Assembly (NCBI GenBank): GCA_911728455.2
Contig: OU452229.1
Coordinates: 16,930,754-16,994,753 of the forward strand
From: Marthasterias glacialis
Lineage: Eukaryota; Echinodermata; Asteroidea; Forcipulatida; Asteriidae
DNA: 64,000 bases
Direction: 5' to 3'
Part shown: piece after piece, positions 13,173-25,914 of the stretch
Layout: every line of letters starts with the position of its first letter
Position numbering within the stretch: position 1 is the first letter of the stretch
Notes under the pieces: generated by a model
What the model was told of the DNA's origin: nothing
Database searches by the model: none
What the model saw: the letters and a program-made list of their open reading frames with translations, nothing else
Position numbers and translations under genes: made by a program

Positions 13173-13412
13173 TTGTACAGAAAGGATCGAGGACTTTATA
13201 TTTCAGTCACCATGGATTGGTGGTACAATCATACCCGTTCGTCCTGTCGCCATCAGCAAAGAAAATCTTTTTATCACCACCACCAACGGCCTCACCAGCA
13301 GCATCACCATTCAAACAAACACCCAGTAGGAATGTGTGGAACAAGGTATTGTGAGCTTCGACGCGCACCTTTCAACTCCTATGGAATTTACCATCCGTAT
13401 CAACGCGTCAAG
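13173..13412 (+). CDS. Possible first coding exon, His/Gln-rich, unrecognised
   Basis: An open frame has an upstream ATG at 13173 and a second in-frame ATG at 13212 in a strong initiation context (CACCATGG). It reads to a usable splice donor, AAG|GTAAAA, at 13412/13413. The peptide is basic and rich in His and Gln (for example YHHHQRPHQQHHH), and it matches no family I know. A CCAAT box and an octamer lie 120 to 175 bp upstream. No downstream exon was found, so this could be an untranslated or chance frame. Confidence 0.22.
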
Positions 13413-13429
13413 GTAAAACCGAAATAAAC

Positions 13430-15430
13430 ATTAACAGTAAAAATGTCATCTCTTTTCAGTTCTATCCATTTTGCATGCTTTTGTCATACTTTCATTCTTC
13501 ATTAAGAGGTGTCATGGTGTACTCACACTGACTGTAGTAGTTTAGGAAATGTTGATATTGCAACTTCGGATTCAATGATAACGATGAGTTATCATTTTTT
13601 CAACTGTCTTGTTTGTTACCCTGAAATCTTCTTTGGGGGAAAACCGTTTAGTGAGACTGTTGTGCTGCTTGCAGTCGATCGTTGTTTACACGTAAAGAAA
13701 TATCAGGTATTGGTTTCTGGTAAAGTAAGTGGGTTCATATATTCTTTTAATAAATGTGTTTTAGTGCACACTCATGACGGTTAAGCAAAACAAATTTTCA
13801 CAACTTCAACAGTTGCGAAATTACATCGTGCATTATAGTTTTATTTTGTTGATCTTCAGAGAAGGTTTCGAGAAACTATTCAAGTAGTTTATGTTCATTA
13901 AATCACAAATTATTTGTTGATTCCTTCGGTGTACCGATGTAATCTGATTGTTACTGTTATAGTTTGACTTATTCGGAGAAAAAAAAATCAGAAATTCAAA
14001 TGTTCATTGAGGGAAAGTACTTTATTAGTCAAAGGTTTCCATATTCAAACTCTCAATTCTTTAAGAAATACATTTTTCGGTAGCCTCAAAAAAACTCACT
14101 ATAGGTGGCTAAATTTGAGAAACTAGTGAGTGATAACCATTTGATTTGCATTTGCCTATAACTACATAAAATAAATTTAAATAGGTTCATTTTGCATATA
14201 GAATAAGTTACTTGGACAAAAAGCTGCAAATCTAAATGGTCTTCATATCAATAGGTATAGCACCTTTAAGAATTTTAGGTACTTGGTGTTTCGAAATTTA
14301 AAAAAACAGGTCTGTGCTCTACTTGCTAATGAGACAGCAACATCTTCTGTCTGTCTTTAACTCTTCGGAAGTTGCTTTCTTCCGCCAAGCGGACGCACCT
14401 ATCATGCTGGTCCCAAATGAGAACCGGGGCATGGGTGTTGAGTCCTCCATTCATTATACACGGCACTGTATCTTGCCAAATTCATCTACAAAAACACAAA
14501 CACAGACGTGGTTGATTGTAAATTGTAATTACTGTCGGCTGCTTCATGCGATGCGAAACACCGGCTATTCTTGGAATGGTAGAGGGAAAAGGCATCATGG
14601 GTTTTTGTAAGAGTACATTCGTTTCACATTCTCTACAGTTATCTACCAATCCTGTTTTTCTCTTAAAAAATATTTCGTTTCAAACTTTTTTATTGATGTC
14701 AGTACACTTTCGCATCGCTAATTCATCAGATTAGATTTCATCGGTTTCAAAGTGAGCAGTTTCTATGGGAAAAAAAACATTCTCGTGGTTTCGATTTTCA
14801 AGGAATTGACACGGTACTATGTTGGGTTACCACAGCTTGTTACTTTAATCACAACAAATGCTGTTTTTGCAGGGTAAATCAGTCAAATATTGAAAAGTAC
14901 TCTGTTTTTTTAGGGAGGGGAAATGATCTTGACAAGCGAAACTCCCTGAGAGAACCAGCCCCGATGTCGAGTCAGTGCGTGGAATACATCATATTTCTTA
15001 AAATGCTCGTTTCCATAAATAAAGGCCGGTGCATTTCATTTATCGGGTGTTGACTGTCTCGTCAGACGGAATTAATCAAATCTGCACATCATGTGATAAG
15101 ATTATTTGTCAAATGTTCCTTCCTTTGAAGCTGAAGTAGCTGTTTAGCATCACTCTGAAGGTTAACGTTCTTGCAGCGCGGCACACATATTTCTTAATCC
15201 ATTTCAATTACGAGATTTTGCTTTATAGTAAACAATTCGCCACAAAAGAGGACCTGACTTTTAGGTGAAATTGGTCTAAAATCATCTGACAAATTAGTTT
15301 TGCTGTTCTCAAGTAATGTCAACCTTAAATTGTAATGGTACTTGAAAATGCACCGAAGTGACCATTTTGATGTTTTTGACTGGTATGTTCCCGTCAACTT
15401 CGGGTCAAAGAACCACTGACTTCTTTCCAG
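13430..15430. other. No supported gene
   Basis: AT-rich sequence with only short frames. A 98-codon frame at 14314-14610 has no recognisable content or splice context. Confidence 0.55.
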
Positions 15431-15441
15431 GACAGGGTGAT

Positions 15442-15957
15442 TTACATCCATGGACTCCCTTGACAACTTGGAGTCTGTTCGGTGGCGAATTGTTGACGTC
15501 TAGGCGGATTAGCAGATTGCCAACTATTTAATTCTAAATTCAGTTTATCAATTAAAGACTCTGATTGCAAACGATATCTGGACTTGTAAATTGTTGGACC
15601 AAACGGGTCGTATTGGTTGTTGTGGTTGGAGGTTGCAGGCGCGAAAACGGCATTGGGGCGCAATTGTTGACGTCTAGGCGGATTAGCAGATTGCCAACTA
15701 TTTAATTCTAAATTCAGTTTATCAATTAAAGACTCTGATTGCAAACGATATCTGGACTTGTAAATTGTTGGACCAAACGGGTCGTATTGGTTGTTGTGGT
15801 TGGAGGTTGCAGGCGCGAAAACGGCATTGGGGCGCAAACTGAACGATGTGACCACCTGTGTAACACACATTTCGTCAAACGGAATGGTTTCCACGGTTGG
15901 GGGAAAAGGGGTTGTTTTGGTAATTTTAAACATTACTATATTGGATGAGTTATCCAA
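15442..15957 (-). CDS. Unrecognised 171-codon ORF with an internal in-frame duplication
   Basis: The frame starts with MDNSSNIVMFK and contains two identical 58-residue blocks, each running from LRPNAVFAPAT to NPPRRQQ. The cause is a 174-bp tandem duplication of the DNA, and 174 is a multiple of three, so the frame is kept. I recognise no domain, signal peptide or membrane segment. The composition is ordinary and soluble. The duplication automatically extends any open frame, so the effective unrepeated evidence is about 113 codons. It could be an exon, a fragment of an old element, or chance. Confidence 0.28.
   Translation of the reverse strand: MDNSSNIVMFKITKTTPFPPTVETIPFDEMCVTQVVTSFSLRPNAVFAPATSNHNNQYDPFGPTIYKSRYRLQSESLIDKLNLELNSWQSANPPRRQQLRPNAVFAPATSNHNNQYDPFGPTIYKSRYRLQSESLIDKLNLELNSWQSANPPRRQQFATEQTPSCQGSPWM
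15488..15837. repeat. Recent 174-bp tandem duplication
   Basis: The segment from 15488 to about 15662 is repeated from 15662 to 15837 with no difference that I can see. Both begin AATTGTTGACGTCTAGGCGG and end in CATTGGGGCGCAA. The lack of divergence points to a recent event. Confidence 0.95.
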
Positions 15958-15999
15958 TATAAAAACTGTTTTTAAATATTAAAATAAATACGTAATAAG

Positions 16000-16814
16000 T
16001 AGATCGAGTTCTTGACATCACTACGGTCTGTGGCGTTGTCTGCATGGTGGTGGTGGTTTTGGTTATAGGTTATCAACTTGGCGCTCATTGCTTTGCGGAT
16101 TAGAACTTCTTGGTTGGGATGTAGAATCCGCAGATATACTTGGCCTCCCGACGAGGTGGATCAAAACAGGCTTGAAACTCGTCAATGTTTTTGATCCGTT
16201 GGACAGGTTGTTGTCACAGCATGTACCTGGAGCGACCCTCCTTTAGCCAGGGTCTCAATTGTGACGTTTACGCTGTGTGTCTGGAAAGGAGTCGATCGTG
16301 TGAATCTTGCAAAACCTTAAACTTAATGAATGTTGATATAGATCCATAGAGATGTATACATTTAACGCTAACGAAGTCACCTGTATATATTCAAACCGGG
16401 TTATCTAAATAATAAGAAGAAAAAAACAGAAATAAAAGAAACTGTACGTTATGCAAATCACATATTTTCAGCTTTTCACTGTTTTCCAAAACACGAGCTT
16501 TGTTCACAGTTCAATTCCACTGTTAGTCTTTACTTGTGGAAGGTAAGGGTTAGGTTTAAAATTTCCACCCTGAAAGATCTCTATATAACTAGCCGCAAGG
16601 ACGGGGCACGCTAAGGTCAACCATCCTTTCTCAATAAGAAATGGAAATGAAAAGATCCTTTCAGAAAAATAAAACACGGAGTGTAGGATTGCCCATCGTA
16701 GTGCTGCAATCTGGGCTTGGTCCCCCCTTGAAATTAATGTATTGAAACCGAAGTATGAAGGGAAATAAGTTCGGCCATTTTGTGTCAAATCGACACAGGC
16801 ATTTAACTTCTTTT

Positions 16815-16849
<35 letters not shown>

Positions 16850-18480
16850 AGAAATTGTTCGAATTCAGTTTACATGCACAGTCACTATTCTGTTCTTTTT
16901 TTTCGTCATCTTCTTGAGAGTGCTCTAGATTGTTTCGGGTTGTTCACTGCTTTCTCTTTCACCGAAACTGATAATACGTCAAGTCTTTTGATTCGTTGAC
17001 GCTACAACTGTACCCACCTGATCCTTAATGTTGAACTTGAATGCCCGATTTTAGAGTTTTCAAACTGCAATTTTGGATTCGGTAGAGATGTACCTAACTG
17101 ACCCAGAAAAACGTTTAATGCATGCTCATGTGAGTCGTAGTACAATACGACCTCGAACAACAGAATTTTACAATGCACCGACCTATTTTTCCGAATCGGG
17201 TGAAGTCAAAAGTCATAAATCAAGTCAAGATGCAAGTAATTTTGTTCGAGTCGAGTAAAAATGCAAGTCATCACAAGACAAGCCGTAAATCAGAAGTGTT
17301 GCAAATAAATTGTAACTTATTTTCCCCTTAGAAACTGTTACTTTTCAAAAAGAAAAATTCCTGAAATGAATACAAAGTACTATAAATTTAAGCAATGGAA
17401 ATTGTGAATAGGTTGATTCAAACCATCAAATACATTGCTAATAAAGTTATTAAATTACCTTGCGTGTATGGTAATAATGTTTCAAACCATTAACTATACA
17501 TTGTTATTAAAGTTATCAAACTACATTGCGTGGCAACACCAGCACGCTAAACGAAAGAAATTTTTCTCTATGTTATATTATGATGATAAGTGATTAAAAT
17601 TGATGTCTGTGGCACTATTCTGCTTTCATTCCGATTTGAAACTCTGTGTGTAGAAAATGGAAGAACGCGGCGAGCCTTCAGCCGCTCCACCCGGTGGACC
17701 TTCCAGTTTCTAACAGATGACATCACCATTTTCACTTTTTCAAAAGTCGTGTTTGTCATGTTTCGATTAGGGGATAAAACAACCTTGAGCATGATTTTGT
17801 GTGTGTGTGTGTTTTGTTAATTAAGCATGCGTTCCAAAGGTTTTGGGTGTTAACTTATATAGAGTGAAGATTGATTACAATGTGCATATTATGTTTGCTT
17901 CTGCGAAGTAACTTCCGTGTGAGACGTGCATGTCCATATGCTCACAGCTATCCCGCTATAATCTTTGCCAAGTGTATAAGGTCCATACGTGTAAGTATAG
18001 TTTTGTTTGTTAGTTTTTTCTACGGCCTAATTGCCAATTGGATGTTCAAGTGAGGCAGTCGGTCTTAGACGTTTTCATTCATCAATGCTGTCCTGGGGGA
18101 TGAAGGGTTTAGGCGGCAGCTCGTCTTGACGTCACTCGTTCATGTGCGGCTGTTTAATTTACTACAGGTGCTATGATGTTTTCAGGTTAGAACCGTGTCA
18201 TTACAATTGGAGGTTAAGATACTGTATCACTTCACCCCCACGGGTCTTCCCGTTTCATTCTCATTGAACGCTGCCGTAGTTAATGACTAACTTTTTTTAA
18301 GGACATAGTAATTAGTATTATAGTAATAGTCAAAAGGAGAAAGCTGCCCCTTTTGTGTGACGATTTGTGTTACAAAGTTGGTGTTATGGCCTAGGCCTAC
18401 TGGCGGTGTAACATTTCTGCCTGAAATGATCATCTTATCATTTAGAAAACTGTTGTTATTTATTATGTCTGGTGAAACAA
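16000..18480. other. No supported gene; poly-T tract
   Basis: A run of about 27 T lies at 16818-16844. A tandem-like duplication of ATTGC/ATTAAAGTTAT sequence is seen at 17424-17535. One minus-strand stretch (16107-16230) looks coding-like but is interrupted, and I could not identify it. Confidence 0.5.
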
Positions 18481-18494
18481 TGGGTAATTAAAAA

Positions 18495-18932
18495 GGGCCT
18501 CTAAGGTCAAATTCAGTTTTGTGATGCACTATTTTTTCTCTAGATAGAGTCCTTATCAAAGTGGGAAAAATTACAAGTCTGTATGCAACCTCACATTAGT
18601 ATGGTTTTTTGCCCTTTTTGTTTTGATACTCTTTCAAGCGAAATTTGAAACATGACGTCATTGGATAGCAACAACAAATGGGTCTGTACATTCCAAAGAG
18701 GATTTTTTTGCGTCAGTCAAAAGGTCAAATTCAATGCCGTTTTGATTGAATATCATCAAAATTTAGGAATGAACTAAAAATGTATGATACAAATATGTAC
18801 AGACCCTAGAATGACATTTTACACCGTTTGAATGTGAGGCTAGTGACTTAGATTTTTCCCCACTTTCATAAGGCCGCTATCCATTGGAAAATGAGTGCAT
18901 CACAAAACTGAAGTTGACCTTCGAGATCCTCT
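18495..18932. mobile_element. MITE-like element with about 80-bp inverted ends
   Basis: The left end GGGCCTCTAAGGTCAAATTC, followed by AGTTTTGTGATGCAC, is matched in inverse orientation by the right end GTGCATCACAAAACTGAAGT, followed by TGACCTTCGAGATCC. The similarity continues inward, where GTGGGAAAAATT pairs with GATTTTTCCCCAC. The interior holds no transposase. The arms have drifted, so the copy is old. Confidence 0.6.
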
Positions 18933-20990
18933 TCGCCGTCTATGGTGTATACCAGTGAAGACCGTCTAAAACATCATGCTGTGTTAGTGTAAGTATCTGT
19001 TCTCGAGAAATAAACAGTCACCAATTCCTTGAAGACATTACTTCGGGCAATTTTGTGAAAGATTGTGATAAAAGTCGAACACAGAGCTTCGAGAGTGTCG
19101 GTGTTATGTTTCTTTAACCACATTACATCACACTGTCACATTAATGCAGTATATTATCGAAAATTAAATTATGAATTTCATATGGTTCGTTTATAAATCC
19201 ATTCTTCAGTCTACACCCAAAAGATTTTTTGGGAAATATCGTTCCACGCGTTTGAGTTTTCTAATGGACAAACTCGGTTGTGTTTTATAGCAGAGCTGTA
19301 GGCCTATGGCCTGGTATAATTATAACAGCATGGGGCCTGTGTGATTTGTCATCACTTCTGGAAATGGTTCACTCGCCGTGACTTCAGTCCACATTTCCGA
19401 AGTTTGGCTGGAAATTCCAAAATCTCTTCATCTTCTGGAGAGACAGAAAACACGTATCATGAATCGATATCCTTCCACTCTGATAGCGTCTCACCACATT
19501 TCCATCCTCTCAGATTCCACCGGCTTTGTCTTCTAAATTTACATCTCCTTTCATGTTTGAATCACTTTGAATTTCCCCTTCATTTTCCGCCCTCCCCAGG
19601 TCCGGGGTTACGCTCCGTCCCAGTAAGCATTTTATTTTTAAGTAAGGCATTTTTTTTTTTAAAGTGTTCCAGTTATAGCCCTAGACAAACTCGACCGGGG
19701 CATTGGTTGGAGTCATCAGCCCGACGGTGTAACCTTGGCAGTCTGTGGGCTTCTAAGTTGAGAGGGGATCACAGGGCAAAGCCTCTCTCACGACGGCATT
19801 GGTATAATGTGGTAGACAGTAATCACCCTATACCCGCAAACCACAACAAGACATGAAAAGGGGCTGAAGGGGTCCTTGGATACAACCTACATGGTTACGC
19901 CAACTTATTCTGCGTCATTGGTGTGAAAATAAATAGTCGGGCCGTACAAACTACAAGATACGTGACCCTCTTTCATTTTACGGAACTTGCAGGGATCGAT
20001 TTTTCAGAATGGTTTATTCTAATCATGGAGGATCTCCACGCTTGGATGCAATTATTTAATCATTGATTTCATTTCGTAACATACCTTGAACTTCACTTGA
20101 ATGTACTTGTTCCTATTAAGCGTTATTATCATGTACCTACTATAGCCTTTCGTCACTACTAAGACCAGTGAACTATTATACACGTTATAAGATGTGGCGC
20201 TTGAACCTTTGTAGCTTTGTAGAAATGTTTAAATCCTGTGCCTTAAATTGTGAAAAACTTAAAACGTTAAGAACATTATGCCAGTCTATCACATCATAGT
20301 TGCCTAGGCTTGTGTATCCCTGTAGGCTCTGTTTCGAGCCGGAGATAAGCATGGATTGGGGGACTTGTTTGCGGGCTGTGGTCTGTGCCAAGTTTAGACC
20401 TTTGAGTGATCGGCTCAGACAGCTGGCCGGGCTTGTCTGTTCTTGACACAGGTTTGACCAGGAACTTGGTCATAAGTCCCCGTCACTCTTTTACGTGAGT
20501 CACGGCACAGGTTTCTCCATGTCAAAAGAAACTGCCTTTATAACCGATTTTATTATCTCGCTGGCTAGACCAGCCTGGTCTGAAATCCTACATGACAACT
20601 TTAACGTAACCGTAAATACCTGAACAACGTCAAAGAAAATGGGGAGATGTACCAAACAAAATATCCGTAAACAATCAAAACGCAGCAGGCATCAGCAACC
20701 GCACCCTCCTATGTTTCATGCAAGGGTTATCACTTTCTCATAAGATCGGTGCATGGAAATAGCCTATTTGAGAGTATCCCTATACGTAGCTCGGTTGTAG
20801 GCCTATTCCTGTTTCAAAAGAGAGACCCTGGGCTGGAGCAGCTTCTATCTGCTTGTTTTTGTTATACATTGGCCTTTCGACTGAACTGTCGTGACATGGA
20901 ACAAAAATTCTTGGCAGAACTTTGTTCTTTGGAGTGGTGACTCTCAATTTTAAAACAGCTTAAAGTTCCATTCCCACGCAAAATTCCAAC
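18933..20990. other. No supported gene
   Basis: A 171-codon frame at 19341-19856 is Ser/His/Pro-rich and has no recognisable domain. I regard it as chance. No RNA gene was seen. Confidence 0.5.
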
Positions 20991-20992
20991 AA

Positions 20993-21297
20993 TGGGAGAC
21001 TTCGGGATGCATTAGGTGGCAGCTTAGCTGCGGATTGTGCCGCCTGACCTTGCAAACCCTGGCAAGGTGCTGTATAAATGTTCCTCATAATTCAAACATA
21101 ATGTCTTTATATCTGTTAATAATGGGCACTTCAAGAAGCCAAACGGGTATGATAAAGCGATATAGAAAACTGCGTGTTATTATTATTATTATTATTATCT
21201 GAAGGCACATTTATATTATTGTTTACGTAATTCTGAGCGGGCAAATATTTCCCAGAACAATGGATTTACCCATAAGCCTGTTGCCACCTAATGGTTA
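20993..21297. mobile_element. Inverted-repeat element, ggtggcagcagactt family, diverged
   Basis: The left segment GGGAGACTTCGGGATGCATT with AGGTGGCAGC and the right segment GTTGCCACCTAATGG are inverted matches. They resemble the ends of the better preserved element at 63361-63507. An (ATT)n microsatellite lies inside (21177-21200). Confidence 0.4.
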
Positions 21298-23930
21298 ACA
21301 TCACTATGGTGATGCCATGATAACCTTTATAAACTGCAGCATAATCTTTATATACCCTCAAAAGACGTGTGTGCGATGTAATCACACTGGCGCTTCAAGC
21401 TGAAAGAGAGGACTTGGGCGCGTCACCGAGCCCCTTGACAACATTTTTGTCGAAGGGGGATCCCTGCTGACGGCGTAGTGCAAATCTGAATTTCGAGGTC
21501 TTGCACTGGGGGACCATTCACCGACCCTAACCCCGCCCTAATTTCCCACTTGTCAATCAATGTTGATATTAATCTCGTTTTATTTATCAAAACTTGGTGC
21601 ACACCACCCACAAACGTTGAACTAGAACTATTGCTCATAATACTCATGGTGAACTTGTCTGTGGTGCTGCATGCATTTTGGGTGAGGGCGCTATGATGCT
21701 GGGTGCACCACACTAAATAGGCTCCCCACAGCAACCAATGCTAAACATTCAAAAATACTCAAAAAGTATTTAAAAGTCTCTCAGCCTCTAGTAGAAAACA
21801 AATCAAATATATTGATGACAAACTTAACTTCATTTTTCTTTTCAATTTTTAGTATAGGTCAGCCGTTGGACATTTTTGGTAGGCTGATCCAAAATTAGAA
21901 AAACACCCCTGAACGAGTAAACTGGCCAGACTCCATCTTGGAAAAATTACCCTACAGTTTTTAGCATTAATAGGGCTATTTTTAGAGGGCCAGTGTACCC
22001 CCAAATGCTCCACGTTGAAACTCAATAACCCCAGCGGCACAATGTTGGACCATTTTTCAACAATCCATAAAAGCAAGGACCTTCAAATCTTCGATTTACA
22101 AAAAAAGTTGTGCGTTTACATTTTATTAATGAGGCTCGGGTTATGGACTTATCTCTATTTAGTGTAGTGCACCCTACATGGGGACAGGCACTGGCTTGGT
22201 AACCATACAATTATTCACTACGTAGTAGACGTCAAGGATTTTTGGCGTAACGGTTCAGACACGCCAAGACCCTCTTTAGGCAACCCCACTCAAACTCAAT
22301 TAAAGGCACTGTGCATGATTGCTAAAGGATCAAAACATTAGATTTAGATTTTAGTGTTAGAATTGGATAAAACGGTAGGACCTATGTTCTGGGTACGCTT
22401 TAATTGTAGACCCCAACGTTTGCGCAATAAGAACTTAAAATAACAGATTTTCCGCTCCCGAAAGATTATAGAGCCAGGAGCTAGTATCAAAAAGAAACTT
22501 CGCAAAGCCTAAGGCTGTGTATTTTTCGATTAAAGAGTTCAGCTGGACAGCGGACACTTTAACAAAGATGTAAATAAACCTGAATTGTTACACGTCGGGC
22601 CAAAAGATACTTCACATTCTTGCCATTGTCGTGCCTCAAATGGTTCTTGTATAGGGAGACTGCTGCGGTAGCTACCGGTTATTTCGGGGAAATTGACCGT
22701 GGAGGGAAATTCTTTGGCCATCCAGCCTCGACCCGGGTCTTTGCAACAAGGACAGAGAGTACGGGTCAGCCAAAGTCGGGGTGTATCAAGTGTCAAAGAT
22801 ACTAGACTAATTTCGGGGGGTTATATTCGCCGATTTGACCCGAAAATTTAGATTTGAATTTTAAATAGCTTTTGTTTCTAGATTTGGGAAAGTTATAAGC
22901 TTTCATTTAAGGTACTGCACGGAAACAATCCTCCAATGATAATTGGTAGTTAATTAAAAACTAAACATAAAATATCAGCCATGTACAATTTTATGTACAA
23001 ACTATGAGTTCTATATGTTACATGTATTTTGTGCATTGTCCGTGTCATGAATGCAAAAGTTGTTGTGTGTTGTGTTTTGAAACACCATCTGTCAACATCC
23101 GTTCATAGGCAAAAATACAAAATCGGGGCCATAAAGAGAATGGAAGAATAATAATCGACCGATGTCGAACAATCCAGCATTCTTGCATGATACATTTCTT
23201 AGCAATTTCATTTCACCTGACGCTTGGAAAGGACTATTAGAAGGATTTTGTTAAACATCTTTCGAGAGGGCAGGCACCACGGAACTTGAAAACGATACGT
23301 CGGAACTGAACAATCACACTAAGCCTACAAACCATATTTGTAGTTTTGTTGTGATCACACTCAGATGTCTGTGGTGACTTCCGCGATGGTCAGCACACTA
23401 TATACGTCACTTTTGCACTTCGTGTCACTTTTGGTCTATGCTCTTCAAATCAAGAGAAATGTACAGCATTAGTCTTTGAAAAAAAAATGCTGCTCGATGT
23501 GCTTAATTAAATTAAGATAAGGCGCATGTATCAGACCACTGCGGGTATATTGTCAAGTATGACGATACTAACAATATATGTGTTCTTTCTATTATAACCA
23601 TTGATGTTTGCACTGGTGTGCCAGAACTTCTGATAAGTTCACTATCTATAATTCAAGATTAAGCCATACAGGATTAATAGATCCTGGCTTTGGGTTTAGA
23701 GTATGCTACTATCATTAAATAAAGACAAACTAATTTGCGTTGAGAATGTTGCCGTTTGTACATGTGCATGATACCCACAAAGAACCCGTCAGGAAACAAA
23801 ATGCATTATACGTTTTCGTTTATCAGAGAATCATGACGAAGCTTTGTAGTATGTTTAACAACTGTTAACCTTCTAGTGAGTTTTGCGGAGCCACCATAGT
23901 TTTGCGGAGCCACCATGCACATAAACTCTT
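21298..23930. other. No supported gene; weak inverted repeat
   Basis: GGTGCACCACACTAAATAG (21701-21719) and CTATTTAGTGTAGTGCACC (about 22155-22173) are near-perfect inverted copies about 440 bp apart, which may mark a decayed DNA element. No gene was recognised in the remainder. Confidence 0.4.
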
Positions 23931-24056
23931 TTTAGAAGTTGTTGTGGTTCTGAAGAGAACCGGTGATGAGAATACTCTCGACGTTTCGATCAGTATGCTC
24001 TGATCGTCTTCAGGAGAATGCTGGACTCTGATGCTACATGATGCTTAAATACTGCC
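23931..24056 (+). mobile_element. Probable Penelope-like retroelement tail fragment
   Basis: The segment carries GGTTCTGAAGAGAACCGGTG, then GACGTTTCGATCAGTATGCT, then CTGATCGTCTTCAGG. The pairing of GATCAGTATGCTCTGATC with the CGTCTTCAGG motif is characteristic of the ends of Penelope-like elements in many invertebrates, recalled from general knowledge. No reverse transcriptase lies next to it, so it is a fragment. A shorter piece of the same start occurs near 7080-7118. Confidence 0.4.
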
Positions 24057-24186
24057 CTACTTGAGCCTCACCATCAGCAGCAGTCCAGTTTGATAAAAAA
24101 TATACAGCCACACCCCTCCCAGATGACACCCTCCCCTCCCCCTCCCCAATCCCCGTAGAATTGCTTGCGTTATTGTACACAAAAAG

Positions 24187-24291
24187 TACATGTACAATGT
24201 ACAGCCCTCTGTACATGTACATGTACATGTACACATGCATGTACATGTACATGTACATGTACATGTACATGTACTTGTACATGTACATGAA
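24187..24291. repeat. (TACATG)n self-complementary hexamer tract
   Basis: Repeats of the palindromic-type hexamer GTACAT/ATGTAC cover about 100 bp with few interruptions. Because the unit is nearly its own reverse complement, similar Met-Tyr-rich frames are open on both strands. They are not genes. Confidence 0.95.
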
Positions 24292-25682
24292 CACAACTGT
24301 ACAGGGATTATTATACCACATTTGTAATGAAGTCATCTCTATTTCCCGAAAGCCTTTCTACTTCGACCAATGGCCGTTCAAGCAAATGATGTAATACCCT
24401 TAAAGGCGGGAGAAATTACCCCTCAGCTTATGAATTATTCATTATCAGTTTTCCTATCGGCACCCTATACCACTATCAGATCAGAAACGGGTCAGAGTAC
24501 CGTGGTTATTGTTAAGAGTTACGACCCGTACTAGCCTTTTCTCAATGGTACCAGGCTGTGCTACACCAGGCTACCAAATTTAGTTTTTAGGGGGAGTGGC
24601 TATGTAGATTTGTTATTATAATATTGTGACCTGAACACATCCGACTCCAGTAACAGTGGATGGTGTTTGCTTGTGTACATTTAATTGAGCCATAGCAGAT
24701 AACCACGTAGCATCGTTGGGCCGTTCTACCGGGTCGACTTATCGCCTGGAAATACTGAAAACCTTACAGATTTTAAGCACAAAATACACACCATGGAAGT
24801 TGTATTACATACACAACCCATAATGGGAGAGAAAATGGAAGTTGGTGAGGACTTGGATGTAGTAAACCAGAAGGTAAGGTTGGCGTTTGCGATGGTGGCT
24901 TGCCAATTTGTTGTAGCGCTAATGGAATGTACAACGTATACAATCATGTGATAAGTCATGGGATCTTGAACAGACCTGACGAACGTACATGTAGTACTAG
25001 TCTAGTAGTACTACTAGTAGTACTACTTAGTTTTCCAACACCATAGTAATACTTAAATACATCATGATTTGTATTCCTCTACTCTATCATATAAAAATTA
25101 GGGGCTGACAATTGGACGTGTACCGCTTGGTAGAGCCGTAGTTGCAGGTGTAGTCTCTAGGTAATCAATTACAGATTGTCAATTTTACACAGCGCAGGTG
25201 TATTTCACAGTTCGTACTGAATGAGTGTGAGGTAGGCCCTACGGCAGTTTACAGACTGACCAGTGATATGATTTGACCATAACCTTTCAAATTGGCATCA
25301 TTGTACATGTAGAAACAAGAACAATCTGAAAAAAAACATGGGGCCATACTAAAAATAAAGTGCAATCTTCAATATCTGCGCCAAAGTTCATTCTACCAGT
25401 ACCACAATTTATGATATGTTATCAAATATCAGATTAGGAGATAGCATGAACAACTCCATAAATAATTTATTTCAAAGTTTCTAACAACTTCTGAGGAAAA
25501 ATTAAACATCCAAACTCCATTGAGTGTTATTTCACTTTTTAAAAAAATTACTCACGAGCTTTTTAGTTAATTATTATACTTTATAACATACAAATAAGGT
25601 AGGCCTGAGTATGGATGGAGAATTATGAGTTGAGGTCAGACACACCAAGTTTACCCAATTCTATACTAAATGGTAGTCCTGG
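24292..25682. other. No supported gene
   Basis: A small palindromic cluster of GTAGTACTAGT words lies at 24990-25030. Otherwise AT-rich noncoding sequence. Confidence 0.55.
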
Positions 25683-25914
25683 GGTGGATTTCACAAAACT
25701 AGTCCTAACTTGGGACCACTCGCACCTTATGACTAGTCCTATAAGTTAGGACTAGTTACTTGTCCTAACTCTAGTTGCGATAATCGTAACCCTTCATCCT
25801 CCCGACGTTCGGAGTCCTCCGGTCTCCGACCGTCGGGAGGATGGAGAGTTACGATTATCGCAACTATCCTAACTCGAGAAAAGACTAGTCCTAGCGCTTT
25901 GTAAAATCCACACC
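25683..25914. mobile_element. Foldback element with nested hairpin
   Basis: The outer ends GTGGATTTCACAAAACTAGT and CTAGCGCTTTGTAAAATCCAC are inverted repeats. Nested inside, AGTTGCGATAATCGTAAC (from 25773) pairs with GTTACGATTATCGCAACT (to 25865). Within that, CATCCTCCCGACG pairs with CGTCGGGAGGATG. The whole element could fold into one long hairpin. It has no coding capacity. Confidence 0.75.

Noticed and set aside
16107-16230. Coding-looking minus-strand stretch near IKNIDEFQACFDPPRR
   Set aside because: Only about 37 residues, interrupted upstream, with no homologue that I recognise. Too little to annotate.
19341-19856. 171-codon open frame on the + strand
   Set aside because: No recognisable domain, rich in Ser, His and Pro from AT/C-biased sequence, and no splice or promoter context.
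24034-24394. Met-Tyr-rich open frames on both strands
   Set aside because: They are the translation of the (TACATG)n tract, whose unit is self-complementary.
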